Below the pieces are notes generated by a model. It worked only from the letters and a program-made list of their open reading frames with translations. It was not told the DNA's origin and ran no database searches. A DNA stretch of 23,616 nt, taken from positions 1-23,616 of the IMG/VR virus record IMGVR_UViG_3300001838_000044. One strand, written 5' to 3'. Positions 1 through 7,937 of the stretch are shown one piece after another. Made by a program: the position numbers and the translations under genes. This DNA comes from a virus. The stretch's first letter is position 1. Each line of letters opens with the position of its first letter.

Positions 1-267
1 TCGCATTTATTTGCACACGGATTCGTCTGGGTTGTAGAATCTGATAAACGGCCTGGTAATCCACGTTCCTGGGCTGAACCACTTATTTCGCAGCTTTGCA
101 GTTTCCACGGAGAAGGCTCAATCAAGCATGATGACTTTGTTGACAGCACGACTCAAGCACTCAGGTTACTTGCCGACCGCAACGCGTTATCGGTAACAAA
201 GCCAGTGCCAAAAGGCTCTGTGGAGCGAGAGCACAAACCGCGGTTGGTGAACCCTTACGCTGCATGA
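1..267 (+). CDS. Terminase large subunit, C-terminal fragment
   Basis: This is an open frame from the first base to a TGA at 265-267, giving 88 residues with the N-terminus outside the window. It contains HDDFVDST at about residues 43-50. This matches the last acidic motif of the RNase H-like nuclease domain of phage large terminases, where a DD-x-x-D pattern followed by a helix helps bind the catalytic metals. The preceding segment (AEPLISQLCSFHGEGSIKHD) also fits the end of that nuclease fold. The protein would cut and package DNA at the portal vertex. Its position directly upstream of the portal gene (12-base gap) supports the call. The ATPase half cannot be seen, so subfamily and packaging type cannot be judged. 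Confidence 0.8.
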   Translation, partial: SHLFAHGFVWVVESDKRPGNPRSWAEPLISQLCSFHGEGSIKHDDFVDSTTQALRLLADRNALSVTKPVPKGSVEREHKPRLVNPYAA

Positions 268-279
268 CCGGAGCATTGA

Positions 280-2811
280 ATGGCTGAAAACGAGCAAAAG
301 TATGGCGAGATGTACGAAGTTTCGGATGATTCAACGGTCCGTGACACTGACGACGGTGGTGCTGTCATCACGCTCGACGACTCGCCAACTCCAAGCGAAT
401 CAGAGTTCTATGCAAACCTAGCTGAGACGATGCCGAGTTGGGAGCTAGCAAACCTTGGATCAACGCTGTGCGACACCTTGGAAAAAGACAAGGAGGCTCG
501 CAAGAAGCGCGATGAACAATACGAAGAAGGCCTGCGTCGTACAGGCCTTGGTGATGATGCCCCAGGCGGTGCATCGTTCACTGGAGCCAGCAAGGTCGTG
601 CACCCGATGTTGACTCAAGGATGCGTGGACTTCTCAGCACGCGTCATGAAAGAGCTCTTCCCTGCTGATGGTCCTGCCAAAGACAAGATCATTGGCGAGC
701 CCACACTCGAGAAACAAGAAAAAGCGCAGCGCATCGTCAAGTTCTTGAACTGGCAGATGACTGAGCAGATGCCCGAGTTCAGATCCGAGCTCGAGCAGCT
801 CTCAACCCAACTGCCTTTGGGTGGTGGCCAGTATCTCAAGATGACTTGGGATCTGAACAAGAAGCGTCCAATGCCGATGTTCGTCGCGATTGATGACATC
901 TATCTCCCATTTGCCGCGACCAACTTCTACTCAGCGGAACGCAAGACTCATGTGCAGTACATCACGCGCATTGAGTATCAGAAGCGTGTTGAAGCCGGCA
1001 TGTACATGGATGTTGACTTGATGGCTGATCCCTTGCCGCCTGAAGAGTCCAAGGCCGAGACTGCCAACAACAAGATCGAAGGCCGTCAACAAGATAGCTA
1101 TAACATCGATGGTCTGCGCACAATTTTCGAATGCTACATCATCCATGACTTTGGCGACGATCATGGATTGGCCCCTTATGTGATCAGCGTGGACAAGGCA
1201 ACGCAACGCGTGTTGGCCATCTATCGCAACTGGGCTGAAGATGACGAGACCAAGGAAGAACTGCAGTGGCTCGTTGAGTTCCCGTTCGTGCCTTGGCGTG
1301 GTGCTTACCCGATCGGCCTGATTCACATGATTGGCAGCTTGTCAGCTGCTGCCACTGGTGCCTTGCGTGCGTTGCTTGACGCTGCGCACATCAACAACTT
1401 CCCTGGCTTGCTGAAGCTGAAGTCAGGAGCTGGCGGTCAGACAGACCGTGTGGATCCGACTGAGGTCAAGGAGATCGAGGGTTCATTCGGCCAAGACGAC
1501 ATCCGCAAGGTGTTGATGCCGATGCCTTATAACCCGCCCAGCGCAGTGCTGTTCCAGTTGCTTGGCTTCCTTGTCGATGCCAGCCAAAACGTCGTTCGCA
1601 CCACGTTTGAAGAACTAGCTGACAGCAACGCCAACACACCAGTCGGCACGACCTTGGCTCGTCTTGAGCAGGGCATGGTTGTATTCTCAGCAATCCATGC
1701 GCGTCTACATGACTCCATGGGCCGTGTGCTGAAGCTACTGTTCCGCCTGGACAAGACCTATTTGACCGAGGAAGAAGTCTACGACGAGACTGGCGAGTTG
1801 TTGGTCAAGCGCAGCGACTTTGAAGGCCCGATGAATGTCGTGCCTGTCAGCGACCCAAATATCTTCAGCGAAACCCAGCGGTTTGCCCAAGTACAAGCCG
1901 TGATGCAGCGTGCCAAGGAGATGCCGCAGCTGTACGACCTTCGCAAGGTCGAGATCATGTTTCTTGAGCGCCTGAAAGTGCCTCAAGGCAAGGATCTTTT
2001 GCTGCCGGCTCCTAAGCCGCTTGAGCTGAATGCTGTGAACGAGAACATTGCAGTCACGATGCGCCGCCCGATCGTCGCGTTCCCTGAGCAAGATCACCTG
2101 GCTCACTTGCAAGTCCACTTGGACTTCATGACGAACCCGATGTTCGGCGCCAATAAGGCCATTGGCCCAGCATTCATCCCCATGATGCTTGACCACATCA
2201 AAGAACACATGGTGCTGTGGTACGCGACTCAGATCTATGAAGAAGCCTCGGCTGCTGCCCAAGTTGACATTGGCGAGATCCAAAAAGACGCGACCACCGA
2301 AGAGAAGCAATCGCTTGATAAGCTGCTGGCATCAACCAGCCAGATCGTCACCAAGCAAAGCCAGGAAGCATTCCAGCAGATTCCTCAGATCATCGAGCAG
2401 ACGATCCAGATGCTGCAACAGATGCAACCGCCTCCACCCATGGATCCGTCAGTCCAGATCGCCCAGCAACAGCTGCAAAACCAACAGGCCAAGGATCAGG
2501 CAACGGCGCAGACTCAGCAGGCCAAACTGGCTCAGGACGCACAGCTCAAGCAAGCCGACATCCAGGCACGTGGCCAAGAGAAGCAGATGGAGATTCAGGC
2601 TCGCATCCAAGAACTGCAGGCCGAGTTGCAACGCGAAGTCATTCGCCAACAAGCCGAGGACCAACGTTCTCAGGCGCAGATCCAGTCGCGCCTCGAGATG
2701 AACGAGTCCGACAACCAAACTGCCAAGCAACTTGCTGCCCTTGAGGTGGCAAGCGGCAACCGAATCGGTGTCAGCAATGGCACCGGTATCAACCCCAACC
2801 CCCGTCCTTAA
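280..2811 (+). CDS. Portal protein (large, with Q-rich coiled-coil C-terminus)
   Basis: This 843-residue protein forms the dodecameric DNA channel at one capsid vertex and docks the terminase. Its place between terminase and scaffold/capsid genes, its length, and the segments GGASFTGASKVVHPMLTQG (about residue 99) and PLGGGQYLKMTWDLNKKRP (about 180) fit the large portal proteins of short-tailed aquatic phages. An acidic N-terminal leader (about 1-50) precedes the core. After a proline tract (QPPPPMDP, about 715-722), the last 110 residues are strongly Gln/Ala-rich and predicted to be a long coiled coil, reminiscent of the C-terminal barrel of P22-type portals. GGAG at 270-273 lies 6 bases before the chosen ATG. 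The portal call rests on synteny and overall character rather than an alignment. Confidence 0.85.
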   Translation: MAENEQKYGEMYEVSDDSTVRDTDDGGAVITLDDSPTPSESEFYANLAETMPSWELANLGSTLCDTLEKDKEARKKRDEQYEEGLRRTGLGDDAPGGASFTGASKVVHPMLTQGCVDFSARVMKELFPADGPAKDKIIGEPTLEKQEKAQRIVKFLNWQMTEQMPEFRSELEQLSTQLPLGGGQYLKMTWDLNKKRPMPMFVAIDDIYLPFAATNFYSAERKTHVQYITRIEYQKRVEAGMYMDVDLMADPLPPEESKAETANNKIEGRQQDSYNIDGLRTIFECYIIHDFGDDHGLAPYVISVDKATQRVLAIYRNWAEDDETKEELQWLVEFPFVPWRGAYPIGLIHMIGSLSAAATGALRALLDAAHINNFPGLLKLKSGAGGQTDRVDPTEVKEIEGSFGQDDIRKVLMPMPYNPPSAVLFQLLGFLVDASQNVVRTTFEELADSNANTPVGTTLARLEQGMVVFSAIHARLHDSMGRVLKLLFRLDKTYLTEEEVYDETGELLVKRSDFEGPMNVVPVSDPNIFSETQRFAQVQAVMQRAKEMPQLYDLRKVEIMFLERLKVPQGKDLLLPAPKPLELNAVNENIAVTMRRPIVAFPEQDHLAHLQVHLDFMTNPMFGANKAIGPAFIPMMLDHIKEHMVLWYATQIYEEASAAAQVDIGEIQKDATTEEKQSLDKLLASTSQIVTKQSQEAFQQIPQIIEQTIQMLQQMQPPPPMDPSVQIAQQQLQNQQAKDQATAQTQQAKLAQDAQLKQADIQARGQEKQMEIQARIQELQAELQREVIRQQAEDQRSQAQIQSRLEMNESDNQTAKQLAALEVASGNRIGVSNGTGINPNPRP

Positions 2812-2820
2812 GGAGGAATC

Positions 2821-2985
2821 ATGGAAGCAATCAGTTTGCACAAACAACTGGCCATGGGCAAGGCTTACCCCAAGTCCGTTGAAGGCGGCGGTAAAGATCC
2901 CGCACCGACCCCTGGTCTGCCCAAAGCCGACTACAAGACCATGCCTAAGATGCAGGTCCAGAAGACCAACGGCGACAAGAAGTAA
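2821..2985 (+). CDS. Small hypothetical protein (54 aa)
   Basis: The start is ATG at 2821, with a near-perfect AAGGAGG at 2810-2816 that overlaps the portal stop codon. The 54-residue product is basic and rich in Lys, Pro and Gly (for example PKSVEGGGKDPAPTPGLPKA), with no hydrophobic segment, and is probably disordered. It ends in TAATG, where the A of the stop is the first base of the next start, so the two are probably translationally coupled. I recognise no function. Its place between portal and GroES-like genes suggests a minor virion or assembly role, which is inference only. Confidence 0.7.
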   Translation: MEAISLHKQLAMGKAYPKSVEGGGKDPAPTPGLPKADYKTMPKMQVQKTNGDKK

Positions 2986-3185
2986 TGCTTGCCAAAATTG
3001 TCGCGGTGATCAACGCCGAGAAGAATCGACTGGCTCATGATGCCTTCAAGATTCGTCCTGGCGAAGGCAAAGACATCAGCTTTGAATATGGTCATCGTCA
3101 TGGCGTCTACGCAGGCCTTGAACAAGCCATCCAGCTGATTGAACGCATCTACCGCGACATTGACAATGACACCCGAGATCTTTAA
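2985..3185 (+). CDS. Small hypothetical helical protein (66 aa)
   Basis: The start codon overlaps the preceding stop (TAATG at 2983-2987). The 66-residue protein looks like two amphipathic helices (residues 1-22 and about 42-60) around a short linker, with charged and hydrophobic residues alternating and no cysteines or membrane segment. A short gap of 21 bases separates it from the co-chaperonin gene. I do not recognise the family. Coupling and normal codon use support a real gene. Confidence 0.65.
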   Translation: MLAKIVAVINAEKNRLAHDAFKIRPGEGKDISFEYGHRHGVYAGLEQAIQLIERIYRDIDNDTRDL

Positions 3186-3206
3186 CCCCAGCATACGGAG
3201 AAGCGA

Positions 3207-3626
3207 ATGCTATTAGAAAAACCCATGTCTTTCACCTATGACTCCCTTGAGGAGGCATTTCCCCCAGTCGATTGTGGCCATTTGCCGCTCGGCTCGCGCG
3301 TGATCGTTCAGATCCGTAAGGCCAAAAGCCAGACTGCTGGCGGCATCTACATCCCGGAAGAGGCTCGAAAGACCGAGGCCAGCAATACCCAGGTCGCCAA
3401 AGTGGTGGCCGTTGGCGCATTGGCCTACAAGAATCGGAACACCATGGAGCCTTGGCCCGAAGGCGCGTGGTGTGAAGTTGGCACCTATGCCCGTGTGCCT
3501 AAGTACGGAGGTGACCGCTGGGCCGTGAAGTCCGGCGACGAGGAGATAGAATTCGTGATGTTCAACGACCTGGACATGCTTGCCAAGGTCACCGGAAATC
3601 CGACTGCGATTCGGGCTTTTATCTAA
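3207..3626 (+). CDS. GroES-like co-chaperonin
   Basis: This 139-residue protein has the GroES (Cpn10) signature: PLGSRVIVQIRKAKSQTAGG (residues 27-46) followed by GIYIPEEARK. This corresponds to the N-terminal strand and mobile loop whose hydrophobic tripeptide (here IYI, 47-49) docks into GroEL. A VVAVG strand (66-70) follows, and the end YGGDRWAVKSGDEEIEF...LDMLAKV resembles the family's closing strands and the 'DILA' motif. It has about 25 extra N-terminal residues and about 15 between the VVAVG strand and the final barrel. It would act with host GroEL, as T4 gp31 does for its capsid protein, and it sits between portal and scaffold/capsid genes. GGAG at 3197-3200 supports this start over the internal ATG at 3225, which has no ribosome site. 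No GroEL is present in the window. Confidence 0.85.
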   Translation: MLLEKPMSFTYDSLEEAFPPVDCGHLPLGSRVIVQIRKAKSQTAGGIYIPEEARKTEASNTQVAKVVAVGALAYKNRNTMEPWPEGAWCEVGTYARVPKYGGDRWAVKSGDEEIEFVMFNDLDMLAKVTGNPTAIRAFI

Positions 3627-3645
3627 CTGCTGAAAGGAGCGGGCA

Positions 3646-4620
3646 ATGGCAGGAGAAAACCTACTCATCGAAGATGATGAAGATCAGAAAGGCGGCAAGC
3701 CTCAGGAAGTCGAGTTTGTCCCGGTCGAATCCAAACAGGACCATGACGAAGATGACCACGAGGACGCGCGGCTTTCAGAAGACAATGAGGATCGTGAAGA
3801 ACTGCGTCGCAAACGTCGTGAGGAAAAGGCAGAGCGCGCAGCGCGTAGAAAACAGGCAATTGAGCGAGACAAGACCGAGCTTAACTTTTTGAGGCAGCGG
3901 AACGAGGATCTCGAGAAGCGCATATTCAACATTGAGAAAACGACAGTGGCCAATACGATCTCGGGCATCGACGCTCGTATTGCTGACACTGTGGCCGAAG
4001 TCAAGGCGGCCGAAAGAATCATGGCCCAGGCCATCGAGGCAGGCAACGGGGAAGACGCGGCGAAAGCCATGCGTATCCGCGATGCGGCCATGCAGCGCGT
4101 GCAGCAGCTCCAGGTCCATAAGCACCATCAAAATCAGGCGGCCCAACAACTGCATCAGCAAGCCCAAGTGCCGGCTCCTGCACCAGGTCCAGACCCTGAA
4201 ATCGCGAGCTTTGCCCAAGACTGGGTGTCCAGGAATACCTGGTACGACCCCGACGGCAAAGACGAGGCATCGAAGATTGTGCTGGCAATAGATCAAACTC
4301 TTGTAGAATCTGGCTATAATCCAAAGACAGAGGCATATTGGCGCGAGCTAGACAAGCGAGTGGCCAAGCGATTGCCAGACATCAAAGGAGGCGGTAACTA
4401 TGACGACAGTCAAGACGACGATCGCCGCGGACAGCGTAGAGGTCCGCTCATTGGTTCCAGCAGGGACAATGCTCCGTCGTCTTCCCGCCGCGAAGTCTAC
4501 ATCTCCCCAGAACGAAAGCAAGCCATGATCGATGCTGGTGTCTGGGAAGATGCCGTTCTACGTCAGCGTTACTTGAAGCAGTACGCGAAGTGGGACCGTG
4601 AAAACAATGCATCTCGCTGA
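3646..4620 (+). CDS. Putative capsid scaffolding protein
   Basis: This 324-residue, highly charged protein starts with AAAGGAG ahead of ATG 3646. It has an acidic N-terminus (about 1-55, many Asp/Glu), a long basic then mixed helix and coiled coil (about 55-175, ending in a Gln/His-rich tract), a proline linker (PAPAPGPDP), a short folded segment containing WVSRNTWYDPDGKDEASK (about 195-212), and a basic C-terminus that ends in a helical hairpin. Acidic N-terminal coiled-coil proteins with a basic helical C-terminus just upstream of the capsid gene are typical scaffolding proteins, which are expelled before DNA packaging. No protease gene was recognised nearby. The assignment rests on position and architecture, not on a motif. 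Confidence 0.6.
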   Translation: MAGENLLIEDDEDQKGGKPQEVEFVPVESKQDHDEDDHEDARLSEDNEDREELRRKRREEKAERAARRKQAIERDKTELNFLRQRNEDLEKRIFNIEKTTVANTISGIDARIADTVAEVKAAERIMAQAIEAGNGEDAAKAMRIRDAAMQRVQQLQVHKHHQNQAAQQLHQQAQVPAPAPGPDPEIASFAQDWVSRNTWYDPDGKDEASKIVLAIDQTLVESGYNPKTEAYWRELDKRVAKRLPDIKGGGNYDDSQDDDRRGQRRGPLIGSSRDNAPSSSRREVYISPERKQAMIDAGVWEDAVLRQRYLKQYAKWDRENNASR

Positions 4621-4632
4621 AAGGAGTGAGTC

Positions 4633-5166
4633 ATGAACGATGAACGTTTGAAAAAATCCCCTGATCTCGTCCGCCAATCACGTGGAGCCACCGAACGCAA
4701 GGTGACTGAAGACCGTGCTATTAGCGACGATGATCGCGTTGAGATGTTTAGATCTCAATTCTTCCAAGACGCATTGCCCGATCTGCCAAAGATCCCGGGT
4801 TATCACACATGCTGGTTGACCACCACTAACCCCCGAGACTCCATTCAGCAACGGATTCGGTTGGGTTATGAACCTATTACGCCCGAAGACGTGCCTGGCT
4901 GGGAATACGTTACCGTCAAGACAGGCGAGTGGCAAGGGTTTATTGGTGTCAATGAGATGCTCGCTTTCAAGCTGCCCATGGTTCTTTATTTACGATTCAT
5001 GCAAGAAGCTCACCATGACGCTCCTGCACGTGAAGATGAAAAGCTTACAGCAGTCCTGGACAGCATCAAAGAGAGTGCAGCAGCCGCAGGCGGCCGTGTG
5101 GTTGAAGGCGATGGTATCGCAGCATTGCGTGAAAATCCTGGTCGAGCTTCTTTCGAGGAAATTTGA
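4633..5166 (+). CDS. Conserved hypothetical head-module protein (177 aa)
   Basis: It starts at ATG 4633 with AAGGAG just upstream, 12 bases after the scaffold-like gene. The protein has a charged N-terminus, a compact folded-looking centre (YHTCWLTTTNPRDSIQQRI, then LGYEPITPEDVPGWEYVTVK; about residues 57-95) and an alanine-rich helical C-terminus that ends with a flexible tail. The central segment looks familiar from other aquatic phage head modules, but I cannot assign a function. The position between scaffold and capsid genes suggests a structural or assembly protein. No catalytic motif or membrane segment is visible. Confidence 0.7.
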   Translation: MNDERLKKSPDLVRQSRGATERKVTEDRAISDDDRVEMFRSQFFQDALPDLPKIPGYHTCWLTTTNPRDSIQQRIRLGYEPITPEDVPGWEYVTVKTGEWQGFIGVNEMLAFKLPMVLYLRFMQEAHHDAPAREDEKLTAVLDSIKESAAAAGGRVVEGDGIAALRENPGRASFEEI

Positions 5167-5196
5167 CCGGTCCACAACTTTCTCTGAGGAATAAAC

Positions 5197-5763
5197 ATGT
5201 CAACTTCTAGCGCACCGTTTGGTCTGCAGCCGGTCTACCACGCAAGTGGTTTTGTCCGTCCCGCAGCCTTTACGCTGGCGAACAACGCCGCTGTGACACT
5301 GTTGCAATACCAACCTGTGGCGATTAATACGTCCACTGGTGTTGTGACTCCTGCCACGGTCGGCGGCGCCCTCGTCGGCACTTTCATGGGTGTTGAATAC
5401 ACCGACAGCGATGGTCGCCGTCGTGTTTCCAACAAGTTCATTGCGAACACTCCCGCAACGGACGTCACCGCGTACATCACGCGCGACCCTGCGATCGTTT
5501 ACCAGATCCAAGCCAATGGCTCTGTGAACATCAGCAACATCGGCAACCAATTCGACTTCGGTTCGATCACGGCAGGTAACACTACCGTCGGTTTGAGCCA
5601 AGCTGTGTTGGACACCGCCTCTGTTGTGGCTTCAGGCGGCACCGCCCAAATGCGTGTTATCGGTATCACTCCTGGTCCCGACAACAACTGGGGCGATGCT
5701 TATACGATTGTCCAAGTTCAGATCTCTGAGCATCAGGACGTCGCAACCATCAACGCTTATTAA
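5197..5763 (+). CDS. Putative capsid decoration / head structural protein
   Basis: This 188-residue protein precedes the major capsid gene by 12 bases. The N-terminus SAPFGLQPVYHASGFVRPA matches a recurrent pattern (APFGL-P-YHPSG) of small head structural proteins placed next to the capsid gene in aquatic podoviruses. The rest is rich in Val, Thr, Ala and Gly with alternating beta strands, as expected for a decoration protein on the capsid lattice. GAGGA lies 5-9 bases upstream of the ATG. The decoration role is inferred from position, size and beta character. It could also be an inner head protein. Confidence 0.55.
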   Translation: MSTSSAPFGLQPVYHASGFVRPAAFTLANNAAVTLLQYQPVAINTSTGVVTPATVGGALVGTFMGVEYTDSDGRRRVSNKFIANTPATDVTAYITRDPAIVYQIQANGSVNISNIGNQFDFGSITAGNTTVGLSQAVLDTASVVASGGTAQMRVIGITPGPDNNWGDAYTIVQVQISEHQDVATINAY

Positions 5764-5775
5764 GGAGGCTAAAAA

Positions 5776-6690
5776 ATGGCTGTCCCAATGCGCAGTACGG
5801 ACTTTCGCAGCATCGTAGAGCCCATCCTGAACGAAGAGTTTGATGGCTTGTATGATCAGCGTGCAGACGAGTGGAAACAGGTGTTCAAAGAGCGCCAAGG
5901 TATCCCTCGCAACTACCATGAGGAACCCGTCCTCTATGGTTTCGGCGCTGCCCCTGAGTTGCCTGACGGCATGCCAGTCACCTACCAATCGGGTGGTGTG
6001 CTGTTCAATGCTCGGTACGTCTATAAGGTCTACGGTCTGGCTTTTGCCTTGACCAAGGTCCTCGTGGAAGACGGCGACCACATCTCGATCGGCCAGACTT
6101 ACGCCAAGCACTTGGCTCAGTCTTTGATCGAAACCAAAGAAACCTTGTGTGCCAACATCCTGAACCGCGCCTTCAACGGCTCGTATGCAGGTGGTGACGG
6201 CGTTCAGTTGGTTGCTAGCAACCACCCGATCGCTGCAGGTACTGCAAGCAACCTGTTGACCACTGCGGGCAACCTTTCGCAAACCACGCTTGAGCAGATG
6301 CTCATTCAGATCCGCAACGCCATTGACAACAATGGCAAGCGTATCCGCTTGACTCCTGAAAAGCTTGTGTTGAGCCCTTCCAACGTCTTCCAAGGTGAAG
6401 TGCTGTTGAAGTCCGTCCTGCGTGCAGGCACTGGCAACAACGACATCAACCCGATCAAGTCGATGGGTATGCTCGGCGGCGGCCAAGCTAACTTGTCTCG
6501 TCTGACTTCTACCACTGCTTGGTGGGTTCAGACTGATGCCAAGGTTGGTCTGCAGTTGATGATGCGTCGCAAGCTCGAGAAGAGCATGGAAGGTGATTTT
6601 GAAACCGACTCCATGCGCTACAAAGCCACCGAGCGCTACATCCCTGGTTGGACTGACTGGCGTACTGTTTACGGTACTCCTGGTCTGTAA
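5776..6690 (+). CDS. Major capsid protein
   Basis: This 304-residue protein has a strong ribosome site (AAGGAGG at 5763-5769) and is followed by a factor-independent terminator, as expected for the most abundant virion protein. It begins with an N-terminal helix (RSIVEPILNEEFDGLYDQ). A core follows with ALTKVLVEDGDHISIG, a long helix ending ALNRAFNGSYAGG-like (LNRAFNGSYAGGDGVQLVAS) and a 'hinge' helix leading to RYIPGWTDWRTVYG at the C-terminus. The segment around 115-155 resembles the Mu gpT-like branch of HK97-fold capsid proteins. Position after scaffold and decoration genes agrees. Family placement within HK97-fold proteins is inference. Confidence 0.8.
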   Translation: MAVPMRSTDFRSIVEPILNEEFDGLYDQRADEWKQVFKERQGIPRNYHEEPVLYGFGAAPELPDGMPVTYQSGGVLFNARYVYKVYGLAFALTKVLVEDGDHISIGQTYAKHLAQSLIETKETLCANILNRAFNGSYAGGDGVQLVASNHPIAAGTASNLLTTAGNLSQTTLEQMLIQIRNAIDNNGKRIRLTPEKLVLSPSNVFQGEVLLKSVLRAGTGNNDINPIKSMGMLGGGQANLSRLTSTTAWWVQTDAKVGLQLMMRRKLEKSMEGDFETDSMRYKATERYIPGWTDWRTVYGTPGL

Positions 6691-6693
6691 AAA

Positions 6694-6730
6694 AGGAAGG
6701 GGGCCTCGGTCCCCTTCCTCTCACTTTTTT
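6694..6730 (+). terminator. Factor-independent terminator after the capsid gene
   Basis: An inverted repeat pairs AGGAAGGGG (6694-6702) with CCCCTTCCT (6711-6719), giving a 9-bp GC-rich stem with an 8-base loop. A T-run at 6725-6730 follows after a 5-base spacer. It starts 4 bases after the capsid stop codon. It is likely to end, or partly attenuate, transcripts reading out of the head genes, giving more capsid than downstream mRNA. The spacer before the T-run may make it leaky. Confidence 0.75.
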
Positions 6731-6761
6731 AACTTGTCAAGCTTTTCAAGGAGAAGACAAA

Positions 6762-7499
6762 ATGCCTCAATTTTCTGATGACCTGTTCCTGGGTTCTGCC
6801 GTCACTGACATGGGCATGAACCTTGATGACCCCTCGCCAATGTCTCAAGGCGTGGGCCCTCTTGGCCGTATCTATGTGTGGGACACCGTGCCCCTCACCA
6901 AAGGTGCTGCCAACATCGCTGCTGCCTCCGTGTGGACAAGCACCGTGACCCTTACAGCCGGTACAGGCGTCACCTCAACCACCAATGCAGCAGGTACTAC
7001 CGTCCTCCAATTGGACGTGCCTCGTGTGGTGACCGTGACTACTGGTGCAGGTACCCCTACAAACCGCAACGTGACCGTGTCAGGCTTTGACATTTACGGT
7101 CAAGCCATGAGCGAAGTGATCGCCACCGGCACCGCCGCATCAACTACGACTGCCGGCAAGAAGGCCTTCTACCAGGTCTCCAGTGCAACGATCAGTGGTT
7201 CGCCCGTCGTGACTGTGTCGATTGGTACGGGCGACGTGTTTGGCTGCCCCGTTCGTTTCATCAATCGTGGCTACTTGGGCCGAGTGGGTTGGAACAACGT
7301 GTTGGCTGAAGATGCAGCCACCGTAACCGTCGCCGATACTGCAACTGCCACCACTACGACAGGTGACGTACGTGGCACCGTGGCTCCTAGCTCGGCAGCT
7401 GATGGCGCAAAGCGCTTGGTCGTTGGCGTGCTGTTGCCTGCCCTGGCAGTTGGCCCGAATGCCACACGTGCCGGCGCACTTGGCGTGACCCAGGCCTAA
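6762..7499 (+). CDS. Putative virion structural protein (245 aa, beta-rich)
   Basis: The first gene after the capsid terminator, with AAGGAG at 6748-6753, 8 bases before the ATG. The protein has a folded N-terminus (about 1-50, ending GRIYVWDTVPLTKGAANIAA), then about 150 residues dominated by Thr, Val, Ala and Gly in alternating strands (such as VTLTAGTGVTSTTNAAGTT), and a hydrophobic C-terminal strand region. It has no cysteines except one and no membrane helix. This composition is typical of outer-capsid or decoration beta-sandwich proteins. I recognise no named family. Placement between capsid and adaptor genes supports a virion role. Confidence 0.55.
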   Translation: MPQFSDDLFLGSAVTDMGMNLDDPSPMSQGVGPLGRIYVWDTVPLTKGAANIAAASVWTSTVTLTAGTGVTSTTNAAGTTVLQLDVPRVVTVTTGAGTPTNRNVTVSGFDIYGQAMSEVIATGTAASTTTAGKKAFYQVSSATISGSPVVTVSIGTGDVFGCPVRFINRGYLGRVGWNNVLAEDAATVTVADTATATTTTGDVRGTVAPSSAADGAKRLVVGVLLPALAVGPNATRAGALGVTQA

Positions 7500-7512
7500 C
7501 TAGGAGAACACC

Positions 7513-7935
7513 ATGGCAGATGCAGTAGCAACTCAAACCATCTTTGATGGTGATCGCATGGCGATTCAGAAGTTCACGAACATCTCCGATGGTACTGGTG
7601 AAAATAAGGCCCTCAAGGTCGATGTGTCGGCCTTGCTTCCAAACAACTATGGGATTGCGTGCAATGCGGTGACCATCACTAAAATTCACGCAAGCACCCA
7701 TGGCATGGAAGTTTTGATGTACTGGGATGCGACGACAGATGTGCTCATTCAAACCATCCCGCAGAATAGTCAATACACCTTTGACTTTGAGAAGTTTGGT
7801 GGCTTGACTAACAATGCGGGAACCGGTAAGACGGGCGACATCTTGTTCAGCACAGCAGACGCATCCGCCGGAGACGCATACACCATTACTCTCGAGATGG
7901 TCAAGCACTATCCCAACCCTTATGACAGCATCTGA
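7513..7935 (+). CDS. Putative virion structural protein (140 aa)
   Basis: It starts at ATG 7513 behind TAGGAGA, 13 bases after the previous gene. The 140-residue product is beta-rich and compact: an N-terminal IQKFTNISDGTGENKALKVD region, a centre with ITKIHASTHGMEVLMYWDAT, and an end with AYTITLEMVKHYPNPYDSI. The family looks recurrent in aquatic phage virion modules, but its exact role is unknown to me. Its size and place fit a decoration or head-completion component. No enzymatic motif is seen. Confidence 0.55.
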   Translation: MADAVATQTIFDGDRMAIQKFTNISDGTGENKALKVDVSALLPNNYGIACNAVTITKIHASTHGMEVLMYWDATTDVLIQTIPQNSQYTFDFEKFGGLTNNAGTGKTGDILFSTADASAGDAYTITLEMVKHYPNPYDSI

Positions 7936-7937
7936 TC

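Noticed and set aside
2189-2701. Open + frame of 170 codons inside the portal gene
   Set aside because: Arg/Ser-rich out-of-frame reading of the Gln-rich coiled-coil region; no ribosome site and no family resemblance.
5632-6486. Long open frame on the - strand opposite the capsid region (284 codons)
   Set aside because: Antisense shadow of the decoration and capsid genes, with His/Arg/Gln-rich composition typical of reverse reading and no start signal.
6734-6762. TTGTCA resembling a -35 element after the capsid terminator
   Set aside because: No acceptable -10 element at 16-18 bases; the sequence there is purine-rich ribosome-site and start-codon DNA.
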